64,000 nt of DNA, taken from Thermococcus thioreducens. GTDB taxonomy: Archaea > Methanobacteriota_B > Thermococci > Thermococcales > Thermococcaceae. The stretch covers positions 930,001-994,000 of the forward strand of contig NZ_CP015105.1 in assembly GCF_002214545.1 (NCBI RefSeq), read 5' to 3'. This document shows, piece by piece, positions 41,222 to 49,704 of the stretch (position 1 is its first letter; each line of letters opens with the position of its first letter). The translations under genes were made by a program, and so were the position numbers. The notes beneath the pieces are model-generated. The model was not told where the DNA came from. It worked only from the letters and a program-made list of their open reading frames with translations, and made no database searches.

Positions 41222-42063
41222 TCTTCCCACCCCATCATTTTCTTGGCGCGCTTCTTGTAGGCCTCATACTCCCTCACGAGGCCGGGCCTGTCCCTGTCCA
41301 CGAACTCGCCGATGACTATCTTGCCCTCAAGCTCCTCCGGGGGCATCTTTTTGGCTTTCGCCAGCGGGACGGTTATTTTCTGGTACCAGCGGAGAAGCTC
41401 CGGGGCCGTCTTCATCCTGTTCCTCCTTCCGAAGCTTATTGGACACGGCGAGAGGAACTCAACGAGCGTGAAGCCCTCCTTCTGGAGAGCCTTCTTGATG
41501 CTGTTGATCCCCTGGAGGTAGTTGAAGACGCTCCACCGGGCCACGTAGTTGGCCCCGGCAGAGACGGCCAAGTCAGCTATGTCGAAGGGGTTCTCAAACT
41601 GGCCGTACGGCGCTGTGGTTCCGCGCAGGCCCTTAAGAGCTGTAGGCGCTACCTGTCCACCTGTCATTCCGTAGGTGAAGTTGTTGATGAGTATCACCGT
41701 GACGTCGAGGTTCCTTCTGATGGCGTGGATGAAGTGGTTCCCGCCTATTGCAGCAGCGTCGCCGTCGCCCATGAATGCGATTATCTTGAGGTCTGGGTTT
41801 GCGAGCTTTATGCCGGTGGCAAACGCTAAAGCCCTCCCGTGGGTCGTGTGGAGGCCGTCGAAGTTGACGAAGCCCGGAACGCGGGAGGAGCAGCCTATCC
41901 CGCTGACCCAGACTATCTCGTCCGGGTTGAGGCCAAGGTCGTCTATCGCGCGGAGTGTGTACTGTAAAGCTGAGCCTATTCCACAGCCCGGACAGAATAT
42001 TGTAGGAAGCATGTCCTTTCTCAGGTACTTGTCGCGAATCTCGTAAGCGGATTTCAGGTACAT
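41218..42063 (-). CDS. korB: 2-oxoacid:ferredoxin oxidoreductase beta subunit, set 2
   Basis: A 281-residue TPP-binding subunit. TPP/Mg motif: AFMGDGDAAAIGGNHFI followed by VTVILINN. N-terminal cysteines in PTIFCPGCGIGSAL, VSGIGCSS and later CPISFGRRNR bind the FeS cluster. It splits the 2-oxoacid after forming a hydroxyethyl-type intermediate. The start overlaps no gene but follows the alpha gene immediately (stop 42064). Confidence 0.93.
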   Translation of the reverse strand: MYLKSAYEIRDKYLRKDMLPTIFCPGCGIGSALQYTLRAIDDLGLNPDEIVWVSGIGCSSRVPGFVNFDGLHTTHGRALAFATGIKLANPDLKIIAFMGDGDAAAIGGNHFIHAIRRNLDVTVILINNFTYGMTGGQVAPTALKGLRGTTAPYGQFENPFDIADLAVSAGANYVARWSVFNYLQGINSIKKALQKEGFTLVEFLSPCPISFGRRNRMKTAPELLRWYQKITVPLAKAKKMPPEELEGKIVIGEFVDRDRPGLVREYEAYKKRAKKMMGWEE

Positions 42064-43212
42064 TCAGCCCACCACCCTCTCGGCTATCTCCATCGGAGTG
42101 TGGACCTCGCCGCCTATCTTCGCTATGAGCTCGACCTCAGCTTTCCCGTTCGCCCCTTCCTTGACGAGGTGATAGAGCTGTCCGAGGTTCATCTCCGGGA
42201 CGTATATCTTTCTCACGCGCTCGGCAAGCTCTTCGATCATGTCAAAGTCGAAGGGCCATATCGTGTTGAGCTTGAGGAGGCCGGCCTTAACGCCCCTCTC
42301 GCGGAGTATCTTAACGGCCCTTACCGCCGAGCGCGAGACTATACCCGTGCTCACTATCGCTATCTCGGCGTCGTCAAGCTCGTAGGTGTGGTATGAGATT
42401 ATGTCCTTCCTGTTGTTCTCTATCTTTCCGATTATCCTCTTTATCAGCTTCTCGTGAACCTCAGCATCGACCGTTCTGGGCCTTCCGCGCTCGTCGTGGG
42501 TGAGGCCGGTAACGTATGTGCGGTAGCCCTTTCCGAATATCGGCATGGGTGGAACACCGTCGCCGTGTATGTCCCCGAAGGGATACTTGGCCTCCTCCTC
42601 GTTGGCCGGCAGCTTACGGTCTATAATCTCTATCTCCCCGGGATTTGGAATGTAAACGCGCTCGCGCATGTGGGCTATCTCGGCATCGGTGAGAAGAACC
42701 ACCGGCGTCCTGTACTTCTCTGCCAGGTTGAAGGCCCTTATCGTGAAGTCAAAGGCCTCCTGGACGGTTGAAGGACTGAGGACTATGAGCGAGTGGTCGC
42801 CGTGGGTTCCCCAGATTGCCTGCATTATGTCGCCCTGGGCGGCAAGGGTTGGCTGGCCCGTCGACGGACCTCCGCGCTGAACATCAACGACGACGACCGG
42901 GGTTTCAGTCATTATCGCGTAGCCGAGGTTCTCCATCATAAGGCTGAATCCCGGGCCGCTCGTTGCGGTCATGGCTTTCGCACCGGCCCATGAGGCGCCT
43001 ATTATGGCAGCCATGCTCGCCAGCTCGTCCTCCATCTGTATGCTTACCCCATCAACGAGGGGCATGTAGAGCGCCATCGCCTCGAAGATCTCACTTGCGG
43101 GGGTGATGGGATATCCCGCATAGAACCTGCAGCCGGCCAGGATGGCCGCCCTCGCTATGGCCTCATCACCCTGGATGAAGTCGCTCTTACCGACAGGAAA
43201 AGGGTACCTCAT
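42064..43212 (-). CDS. korA: 2-oxoacid:ferredoxin oxidoreductase alpha subunit, set 2
   Basis: A 382-residue subunit with the pyrimidine-binding domain of TPP enzymes. Motifs: CRFYAGYPITPASEIFEAMA, QMEDELASMAAIIGAS and TSGPGFSLMMENLGYA. Domain II contains PNPGEIEIIDRKLPANEEE and the C-terminal part the contact residues with beta. 2-oxoglutarate is the likely substrate by comparison with Pyrococcus clusters with two such sets. ATG overlaps the DUF2283 stop by 4 bases (ATGA). Confidence 0.93.
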   Translation of the reverse strand: MRYPFPVGKSDFIQGDEAIARAAILAGCRFYAGYPITPASEIFEAMALYMPLVDGVSIQMEDELASMAAIIGASWAGAKAMTATSGPGFSLMMENLGYAIMTETPVVVVDVQRGGPSTGQPTLAAQGDIMQAIWGTHGDHSLIVLSPSTVQEAFDFTIRAFNLAEKYRTPVVLLTDAEIAHMRERVYIPNPGEIEIIDRKLPANEEEAKYPFGDIHGDGVPPMPIFGKGYRTYVTGLTHDERGRPRTVDAEVHEKLIKRIIGKIENNRKDIISYHTYELDDAEIAIVSTGIVSRSAVRAVKILRERGVKAGLLKLNTIWPFDFDMIEELAERVRKIYVPEMNLGQLYHLVKEGANGKAEVELIAKIGGEVHTPMEIAERVVG

Positions 43213-43415
43213 GTTATCACCCCACTTGGAATCCTGACTATCAGCTCCGTAAAATCAACAGATTTTGAAGCATCAAGCACCTCTATCTCCACGATTTCTC
43301 CCCTCTCGTTGAGGTGGGCTATTATGCCTTCCTCAATGTCTATGGAATCCACTATCTTGTCATCTTTCAAAAAAATCACGAGAACGTCAGCATCTTGGGA
43401 GTACTCTATCCTCAT
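43209..43415 (-). CDS. DUF2283 protein, likely antitoxin
   Basis: A 68-residue DUF2283 protein, typical for an antitoxin partner of DUF4258: MRIEYSQDADVLVIFLKDDK, then IEEGIIAHLNERGEIVEIEV. ATG at 43415, GGTGGAGGAT before it. It overlaps the end of the DUF4258 gene by 29 bases and the start of korA (set 2) by 4 bases. The pair sits inside the operon with no gap. Confidence 0.8.
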   Translation of the reverse strand: MRIEYSQDADVLVIFLKDDKIVDSIDIEEGIIAHLNERGEIVEIEVLDASKSVDFTELIVRIPSGVIT

Positions 43416-43728
43416 ATCCTCCACCGCCCTTAAAATACCTCTCTTTCCGGGGCTTATAAACCGTTACAACAACCGGAAGATCAGCTTCGTATTCATAAAC
43501 CACCCTGATGATGTGGTCGTTGAGGGGATAGTGGGCTATGAACCTTCCGTGATGTCCACTCACAACCTCCCTCGGAAAAATGAGTGCGTTTAAAACTTCC
43601 TCGATTGAAAGATTCCATCTCTTCGCCCGCTCTATGGCGTGAAAAGTGAGAAGTACCCTGCATTTCCTGCCATCAGAGCTTATCGTGTAGATTCTTCCCC
43701 TTTCGTGAAGCTCCTCTCTGATTATCAC
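43387..43728 (-). CDS. DUF4258 protein, likely toxin
   Basis: A 113-residue DUF4258 protein: LLTFHAIERAKRWNLSIEEV, LIFPREVVSGHHGRFIAHYP and DHIIRVVYEYEADLPVVVTV. This family includes toxins of type II pairs with a RelE-like fold. It starts on an ATG that overlaps the korC stop (43725) by 4 bases. The downstream DUF2283 overlaps it by 29 bases. An alternative view is that the pair regulates the operon from within. Confidence 0.8.
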   Translation of the reverse strand: MIIREELHERGRIYTISSDGRKCRVLLTFHAIERAKRWNLSIEEVLNALIFPREVVSGHHGRFIAHYPLNDHIIRVVYEYEADLPVVVTVYKPRKERYFKGGGGYEDRVLPRC

Positions 43729-44237
43729 TTGGTTCCCTCCTCATATCCAACCCTGAAGGCTTTGATGTTTATCTCCTCCGTTCCATTCGGGACGCGCCTC
43801 CGGATTGCCTCCTCGACGCTTTCCTTCTTCACAACTCCCGTCTTCGCCACGAGGTAGCCAAGCGCTACCATGTTGACTGTGAGTGCCAGGCCGGTGCTCT
43901 CCTCGGCGAGCCGGGTAAAGGGTGCGCCGATGTGGTCTCTATCGGGCTTAACCAGGTCGGTGTCTATAATAAGCAATCCATCCTTCCTCAGCTCGTCTTT
44001 TACGGTGTCGTAGCCGAGCTGGGCGAGGGCAACCAGGACGTCCGCCTCGGTGACTATGAGGTCGTAAATCGGCTCCTTTGAGATGATGACGTCCGCTATT
44101 GAGTGGCCGCCCCTGCTGGCCGAGCTGTAGTCCTGGGTCTGGACGACGTTCAGCCCCTCTATGGCGGCGGCCTCACCGAGTATTACCCCCGCGAGCACAA
44201 CACCCTGACCGCCTATGCCGGCAAACCTAACCTGCAT
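43725..44237 (-). CDS. korC: 2-oxoglutarate:ferredoxin oxidoreductase gamma subunit, set 1
   Basis: A 170-residue gamma subunit: MQVRFAGIGGQGVVLAGVIL and SRGGHSIADVIIS are the conserved CoA-binding region. It forms the KGOR tetramer together with the delta, alpha and beta genes upstream. ATG at 44237 is chosen, GGGGGAG precedes it; an ATG at 44243 lies within the overlap with the beta gene stop. Ends by a 4-base overlap with the toxin-like gene. Confidence 0.92.
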   Translation of the reverse strand: MQVRFAGIGGQGVVLAGVILGEAAAIEGLNVVQTQDYSSASRGGHSIADVIISKEPIYDLIVTEADVLVALAQLGYDTVKDELRKDGLLIIDTDLVKPDRDHIGAPFTRLAEESTGLALTVNMVALGYLVAKTGVVKKESVEEAIRRRVPNGTEEINIKAFRVGYEEGTK

Positions 44238-44242
44238 AACCA

Positions 44243-45097
44243 TCACTCCCCCTTAAGCCCGAAGTGCTCCTGGACTTCGTCAATCAGCTTGTTGAGCTCC
44301 TCCGTGAACTCGGGCCTCTGTCTGTTAATTATCTCGCCGATGATGAACTTGCCCTCAAGCTCTTCTGGGCTCATGTTCTTCGCTTTGCTGACAGGAACGG
44401 AGTTCTTGAGGAACCACCTGAGCATCTCGGCCGGCTCCTTCATCCTGTTCCTCCTTCCGTACTGGACGGGACACTGGGAGATGACCTCAACGAGCGAGAA
44501 GCCCTTCACCTGGAGGGCCTTCTTGATGCTCTCGATGAGCTGGTAGACGTGGGCGGTTGTCCACCTGGCAACGTAGCTCGCTCCGGCGGCAGCGACAGTC
44601 TCGGAAATCTGGAGCGGGTGTTCTATGTTCCTGTACGGGCTGGTTGTGGTCTTTGCGCCGAAAGGTGTCGTTGGGGCCACCTGTCCGCCCGTCATTCCAT
44701 AGATGAAGTTGTTCACGAGGATGACCGTCATGTCGATGTTCCTCCTTGCCGCATGGAGGAGGTGGTTGCCGCCTATGCTCGCCAGGTCGCCGTCTCCGCT
44801 TATGACGACGACCTTCTTGTCGGGAAGGCCAACCTTGACGCCGGTTGCGAAGGCTATCGCCCTTCCGTGGGTCGTGTGGAGCGTGTCCGCGAGGAAGTAC
44901 GGCGAGGCTATCCAGGCGGAGCAGCCTATTCCGCTGACGACGACCAAATCCCTCGGGTCGAGCTTGAGCTGGTCAATTGCATTTGCAAAGGCGTTGAGAA
45001 CAGTTCCACCGCCACAGCCGGGGCAGAGGGCTGTGGGTAGGGCTTCCTTGCGGAGGTACTTGACCATCGGGTAGGTGGAGTATATCCTATTCGCCAT
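44243..45097 (-). CDS. korB: 2-oxoglutarate:ferredoxin oxidoreductase beta subunit, set 1
   Basis: A 284-residue TPP subunit: SGDGDLASIGGNHLLHA and VTVILVNNFIYGMTGGQ-like IDMTVILVNNFIYGMTGGQV form the TPP/Mg site. Cysteines in ALCPGCGGGTVL, VSGIGCSA and SQCPVQYGRRNR bind an FeS cluster. Its ATG overlaps the korA stop (TGATG). It is closely similar to the set 2 beta gene, so the two sets come from a duplication. Confidence 0.93.
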   Translation of the reverse strand: MANRIYSTYPMVKYLRKEALPTALCPGCGGGTVLNAFANAIDQLKLDPRDLVVVSGIGCSAWIASPYFLADTLHTTHGRAIAFATGVKVGLPDKKVVVISGDGDLASIGGNHLLHAARRNIDMTVILVNNFIYGMTGGQVAPTTPFGAKTTTSPYRNIEHPLQISETVAAAGASYVARWTTAHVYQLIESIKKALQVKGFSLVEVISQCPVQYGRRNRMKEPAEMLRWFLKNSVPVSKAKNMSPEELEGKFIIGEIINRQRPEFTEELNKLIDEVQEHFGLKGE

Positions 45098-46287
45098 CAG
45101 GCAACACCCCTTATCTCGCGGAGGATCTCCTCAACGGTCAGAGGCACACCGCCGATTTTGTTCACACCTTTGAGGAGGACGTCGTCGTTGACATAGCGCT
45201 CGACTTCTATTATCATCTGCCCGAGGTTCATCTCTGCGACGAGCACTGCCCGTGCCCTCTTGGCCAGCTCACGCATCCTCTCAGCCGGGAACGGGTGGAC
45301 GGTCTTGGGTACGAAGAGGCCGACGTTTATTCCCTCTCTCCTGGTCTTGAGAACCGCTCCGAGGGCAGGTCTTGCCGTTACGCCCCAGCTGACAACGAGG
45401 ATTTCAGCATCTTCGGTGAAGTGCTCCTCGTACTTCTCGTAAACGTCCATGTTCTTCTCGATCTTGCGGTGGATTCTCCTCACGAGCCTATCGTGAACCT
45501 CTGGCGTGTAGACATCGCGCAGACCGGTCTCCTTGTGGGTCGAACCGGTGACGTGGGTGAAGTAGCCGTGGCCGAAGAGCGGCATCGGTGGGACGCCGTC
45601 CCCGTGGGGGTCGCCGAAGGGGAGCTTTGCCTCTTCCTCGTTCTCCGGAAGCTTGCGGTAGGCTATCTCCACCTCCTCGATGTCCGGGATCCTTATCTGC
45701 TCCCTCGTGTGGGCCAGAACACCGTCGAAGAGAACCACGACCGGCGTTCTCAGCTTCTCAGCTATGTTGAATGCCCTAATCGTCTCCCAGAATGCATCCT
45801 GCCCGCTCGTCGGAGAAACCGCTATTATCGGGTGGTCTCCGTGCGTCCCCCACCTTGCCTGGAAGAAGTCGCCCTGAGCACCCTTTGTGGCCTGGCCGGT
45901 TGATGGACCGCTCCTCTGGACATCGACAAGGACGAGGGGAGTCTCGGTCATCACAGCGTAGCCGAGGTTTTCCTGCATGAGCGAAAAACCTGGCCCGGCC
46001 GTTGCCGTCATCACCTTGAAGCCCGTCCAGGAGGCGCCTATCATAGCCGCTATGCTTCCTATTTCGTCTTCCATCTGGAGGTAGTAGCCGCCGAGCTTTG
46101 GAAGCTCCCTGGCCATTGTTTCGGCTATCTCGCTGGATGGGGTTATCGGATAGCCTGCGTAGAAGCGACAACCTGCAAATATTGCCCCGTAGGCAACCGC
46201 CTCATTGCCCTGCATAAAGTAGTTGCCCGGCTTGTAGAGCTTTCTAATGAGCCTGACCTGGTCAGGCTCGTCACCACGAATGATCAT
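45097..46287 (-). CDS. korA: 2-oxoglutarate:ferredoxin oxidoreductase alpha subunit, set 1
   Basis: A 396-residue subunit with GYPITPSSEIAETMARELP, QMEDEIGSIAAMIGASWTG and TAGPGFSLMQENLGYAVM. These form the pyrimidine-binding domain that works with beta. Its start ATG has AAGGTGGTGACTC in front and lies 3 bases after the korD stop. In Pyrococcus two neighbouring KGOR gene sets carry similar proteins. The enzyme works in amino-acid fermentation, producing succinyl-CoA. Confidence 0.93.
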   Translation of the reverse strand: MIIRGDEPDQVRLIRKLYKPGNYFMQGNEAVAYGAIFAGCRFYAGYPITPSSEIAETMARELPKLGGYYLQMEDEIGSIAAMIGASWTGFKVMTATAGPGFSLMQENLGYAVMTETPLVLVDVQRSGPSTGQATKGAQGDFFQARWGTHGDHPIIAVSPTSGQDAFWETIRAFNIAEKLRTPVVVLFDGVLAHTREQIRIPDIEEVEIAYRKLPENEEEAKLPFGDPHGDGVPPMPLFGHGYFTHVTGSTHKETGLRDVYTPEVHDRLVRRIHRKIEKNMDVYEKYEEHFTEDAEILVVSWGVTARPALGAVLKTRREGINVGLFVPKTVHPFPAERMRELAKRARAVLVAEMNLGQMIIEVERYVNDDVLLKGVNKIGGVPLTVEEILREIRGVA

Positions 46288-46290
46288 GAG

Positions 46291-46560
46291 TCACCACCTT
46301 ACCGCTATAGCAAAGTCGGGACAGAGCAGCTCACAGAGCTTACACTTGACGCACTTTTCGGCGTCAACAGGAACCGGGTAGTGGACACCCTTCTCGCTCA
46401 GCTCCCTGCTCCATTCGAAGACTTTCCTTGGGCACATTTCAAGACAGATGCCGCAGCCCTTGCACAGAAAAGTGTCCACATCGATCTCAACAACGCCCTC
46501 GGCCTTGCCGGTGACCAGATACTCCACCTTTTCGACCACGGTTTTTGAATCTTCGGCCAT
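46291..46560 (-). CDS. korD: 2-oxoglutarate:ferredoxin oxidoreductase delta subunit
   Basis: An 89-residue ferredoxin-type subunit with two 4Fe-4S motifs: CKGCGICLEMCP and CVKCKLCELLCP. It passes electrons from the TPP enzyme to ferredoxin. ATG at 46560 has GGTGATGCTT in front. The first gene of the seven-subunit run; TATA TTTAAATG at 46603-46610. Set 2 has no delta gene, so this subunit may serve both. Confidence 0.92.
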   Translation of the reverse strand: MAEDSKTVVEKVEYLVTGKAEGVVEIDVDTFLCKGCGICLEMCPRKVFEWSRELSEKGVHYPVPVDAEKCVKCKLCELLCPDFAIAVRW

Positions 46561-46710
46561 AAGCATCACCCGCGATTTGCTAACCCCGTTTACGTTTGTC
46601 AACATTTAAAGGTTTCGTGAAGGCTCATAAGTGGGCATCAAAGAATCACGGGCAGCGTTATAAGCTCCGCGAAAAGAAAACATGAGAATTCTTTCAAAAA
46701 CGAAATACCT

Positions 46711-47685
46711 TCACCACGTCACCAGCTGCCAGTCGAGGAGGCCGTTCTCAACTATGTACTCCCAACTCTCGCGGCACTCCGGCTTGAGGTTCTCGATATG
46801 GCTCAAATCCTGCGTGGCCGAGAACTTCTTTATCGCCCTACCTATGACCCTGTCGTACTCGGTGAGGCAGTTGTGCGGACCGCGCTTCGAGCCAGCCCCC
46901 ACCGGGTCGCTCAGGATCCTCTTGTTCGGGAATCTCTTCTTCGCCCAGAGAAGAACCTCAACGGCACTCCAGAGCCAGGGCGGGCGGTATTCACCCTTCT
47001 CCCACAGCCTCTCGTAGAGCGTTCCCTTCTGGATGTCCGTGATGTTTATCGAGAAGGTGTCCGTGTAGGGTTCTGCCCTGGTTATGCTCTCCTTGACGTC
47101 ATTTATGCCGTCGCGCTCGCTCAGGAATATTGGCTTGAGAAGGAGGTACGCTTTGACCTTTGCTCCGGCCTCGTGGGTTATCTCCGCGGCCTTAACAAAA
47201 TCCTCGAAGGTGTTGCCCTTGTTGATTGAAACATCGGCTATATCGTCGTTGGCGGTTTCGAGGCCTACGGCAACTTCGAAGTGCCTGTCAGGGACTATCT
47301 CTGCCAGCTCCTTCACTGCCTCGTAGCGGACGAGTTCGCTTCTGCTCTCGATGACTATCTCCCTAACATCATCGAAATCCGCCAGAATCTCGAAGATTTT
47401 CCTCCTCGTCTCCGGTTTGAGCTCTCCGTTGTCCAGGAACGAGCCGGAGGTGAACATCCTGACTGCAAAGGGCCCTTTCTTGCCCTCGATTTTCTTAAGG
47501 GCCTCTCTTACGTAGTCAACTATGGCTTCCTGGCTCCACTTAACCTTCGGCGCGGCCGTTGGGTAGGCGCACATGTAGCAGGCCTCGTTTATTCTAAAGC
47601 GGTAGCAGCCTATCGTGGGCAGGATTATGAAGAGCGCCGTCCCGGGCTTGCCGGCAACGTTGTCCTCGCTCGTCCAGTATGTCAT
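46711..47685 (-). CDS. RaSEA-like radical SAM protein, archaeosine synthesis
   Basis: A 324-residue radical SAM enzyme of the RaSEA type. The cysteine cluster CYRFRINEACYMC at residues about 27-39 differs from classic CxxxCxxC and is known in this family. The core follows with AVRMFTSGSFLDNGELKPE and FEVAVGLETANDDIADVSIN. RaSEA works with ArcS to turn preQ0-lysine at position 15 of tRNA into archaeosine. It lies in opposite orientation to surE. An Elp3/MiaB-like protein of other use is the alternative. Confidence 0.78.
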   Translation of the reverse strand: MTYWTSEDNVAGKPGTALFIILPTIGCYRFRINEACYMCAYPTAAPKVKWSQEAIVDYVREALKKIEGKKGPFAVRMFTSGSFLDNGELKPETRRKIFEILADFDDVREIVIESRSELVRYEAVKELAEIVPDRHFEVAVGLETANDDIADVSINKGNTFEDFVKAAEITHEAGAKVKAYLLLKPIFLSERDGINDVKESITRAEPYTDTFSINITDIQKGTLYERLWEKGEYRPPWLWSAVEVLLWAKKRFPNKRILSDPVGAGSKRGPHNCLTEYDRVIGRAIKKFSATQDLSHIENLKPECRESWEYIVENGLLDWQLVTW

Positions 47686-47745
47686 TCTCTCACCTAAGCC
47701 TCGCTGGGAGTTAGGGTTTTTAAAGGTGAGGTTGAGGTTCTTATC

Positions 47746-48525
47746 ATGCCACGGATACTCATCACGAACGACGATGGAATTTATTCAAAGGGCATCCGTG
47801 CCGCAGTTGAGGCCGTCCAGGACCTCGGTGAGGTGTATGTGGTTGCCCCTCTCTTTCAGAGGAGTGCCAGCGGCCGCGCTATGACCCTTCACAGGCCCCT
47901 TAGGGCCAAGCTCGTTGACGTCCCAGGCGCAAAGGTTGCCTACGGCCTTGATGGAATGCCAGTGGACTGTGTAATCTTCGCCCTCGCGCGCTTCTCCGAC
48001 TTCGACCTCGCCATAAGCGGCATTAACCTTGGAGAAAACCTCAGCACCGAGATAACAGTTTCCGGAACTGCATCTGCCGCCATTGAAACTGCCACGCACG
48101 GTATTCCCAGCATAGCCGTGAGCCTCGAAGTCGACTGGAGGAAAACCCTCAGCGAGGGGGAGGGAATAGACTTCTCCGTTGCGTCGCATTTTCTGAGGAG
48201 GATAGCCAAGGCGGTTCTTGAGAGGGGCTTTCCCGACGGCGTTGACATGCTCAACGTGAACGTGCCCAGGGATGCCACACCTGAGACAGAAATAGCGATA
48301 ACGAGACTCGCCAGGAGGAGGTACCGCCCGACCATAGAGGAGCGCCTCGACCCGAGGGGACATCCCTACTACTGGATAGTCGGGAGGAAGTGCGAGAAGT
48401 TCGAGCCCGGGACAGACGCCTACGCCCTGAAGGTTGAAAGAAAGGTCAGCGTCACGCCGGTGAACATAGACATGACGGCTAAAATAGATTTTGAGGAGCT
48501 TGGAGGGATTCTCTTGGGGAAATAA
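47746..48525 (+). CDS. surE: 5'/3'-nucleotidase SurE
   Basis: A 259-residue SurE acid phosphatase that removes phosphate from nucleoside monophosphates. The N-terminal metal site is RILITNDDGIYSKGI (DD motif), then VVAPLFQRSASGRAMTLHRP and AISGINLGENLSTEITVSGT (Asn ligand). The length is typical of archaeal forms. TATA at 47729-47738 (GTTTTTAAAG) could serve both this and the divergent RaSEA-like gene. Confidence 0.95.
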   Translation: MPRILITNDDGIYSKGIRAAVEAVQDLGEVYVVAPLFQRSASGRAMTLHRPLRAKLVDVPGAKVAYGLDGMPVDCVIFALARFSDFDLAISGINLGENLSTEITVSGTASAAIETATHGIPSIAVSLEVDWRKTLSEGEGIDFSVASHFLRRIAKAVLERGFPDGVDMLNVNVPRDATPETEIAITRLARRRYRPTIEERLDPRGHPYYWIVGRKCEKFEPGTDAYALKVERKVSVTPVNIDMTAKIDFEELGGILLGK

Positions 48526-48633
48526 ACGTGTAAATGTGCTCACTAATTTCAATTGGAATTAATGTAATCCTTTCAAAATATATGGCCAAGAAAACTTTTT
48601 AAGATGTTGTTCCCTACGAGTTACGGTGACTTC

Positions 48634-49227
48634 ATGAGAGGGAGATATCCAAAACGGCTCCTTTTTATCTTTTTAGCATTGGTTATTGCTGCCATATTGG
48701 TTATAGAAGTCCAATTTCCCTACCCCCAAAACAGTGAAAAAACGAATCCTTCAAACGAGCTCAACGCATCAAATACGGAATCTCACGCTTCGGATGTCCT
48801 TGATGAGATGCTCGTTCATTTCAGCTCAAGGCAAAATGAAACATGGCTCTCCTACAACGTTTCGGGCTACAAAGACGGCTTTGAGGGCCTAGTTTCCAAC
48901 GGCACGACAAACTTCAAGGTTGCAGTTTTTGTCTATGAAAACCCCGGTGAGTGCATGGGATGGTTTGAAGATATTGAGGAGGACTTGAACTCTTCACTCA
49001 CAATCGTGAACAGCTCTGAAGGCGAATCCTGTGTCTGGAGGCTCTTCTCTGGAAACGAGAGTTACTACCTCGAATGTAGCAAATTCTGGGGCAGAGGCGT
49101 TCTTCTCGTTGTTGGAGGAAGCAACGAGACCGCCGTTGAAAGGTTGACCTGGTGGTTCCCAACGCAGAGCTGCGTAAGGCCGGGGACGAAGCTTGTAGTC
49201 CAGACAGGTTCGCCTGAGGGGGGTTAG
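48634..49227 (+). CDS. Hypothetical membrane-anchored extracellular protein
   Basis: A 197-residue protein. The N-terminal anchor is LLFIFLALVIAAILVIEVQF, followed by a Ser/Asn-rich extracellular part with several N-glycosylation sites (NASNTE, NETWLS, NVSG, NGTTN). Cysteines in GECMGWFE, ESCVWRL, LECSKFW and QSCVRPG may form two disulfides. Start at ATG 48634 after GGTGACTTC. TATA at 48593-48602. No family recognised. The following gene is broken, so the pair may once have been a unit. Confidence 0.7.
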   Translation: MRGRYPKRLLFIFLALVIAAILVIEVQFPYPQNSEKTNPSNELNASNTESHASDVLDEMLVHFSSRQNETWLSYNVSGYKDGFEGLVSNGTTNFKVAVFVYENPGECMGWFEDIEEDLNSSLTIVNSSEGESCVWRLFSGNESYYLECSKFWGRGVLLVVGGSNETAVERLTWWFPTQSCVRPGTKLVVQTGSPEGG

Positions 49228-49229
49228 CC

Positions 49230-49698
49230 ATTGAAACGTCAGGGAATTCCTTCTCCACCTCTCTTATTGCCCTCTCAATGGCATGGGAGCTCCTTCTCCC
49301 CTACAACATGACCCGGCTGAGGAGCTACTACATCGAAAGCGGGAGGGTTGACATCCGGGACGCGGAATCCCTTCCTGCTGGTTCAGGTATTCGCCCTCAC
49401 TCTCCTTCGTGCTCCCCGTTCTTCTTCCCGCGCTCATACTTTTTGGCCTCTATTTGATCTCAAAGAATGCTATCCTCGCAAAATCTGCCCTCGCTATTGG
49501 CGTACCCGTTCTGTCTGTAGTTCTTGTATCTATTGCAAGGCCCCGTGCCTCTATCTTAATCCTACCTGTTGTCTCCCTCTTAATCGGTGCCATTTTAGGA
49601 GAGGGAAGAGGGAGAAGGCGTTGGTTGCCATCGAGGGCTTTTTGCTGGGCTTCCTCGTGCTCACCATAATTCTCGGAGGACTCGCGGTCAGTTGTTGA
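49230..49698 (+). pseudogene. Frameshifted membrane-protein gene
   Basis: Coding-like sequence runs through three frames. Frame one gives IETSGNSFSTSLIALSMAWE, then LLLPYNMTRLRSYYIESGRV, up to about 49380. Frame two gives FRYSPSLSFVLPVLLPALIL and further hydrophobic helices to about 49620. Frame three gives KALVAIEGFLLGFLVLTIIL and ends GGLAVSC at 49698. No ATG starts the first part. The protein would be a membrane protein with three or more helices. Two frameshifts and a missing start suggest loss, or sequence errors. Confidence 0.55.
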
Positions 49699-49704
49699 GA
49701 AAGC

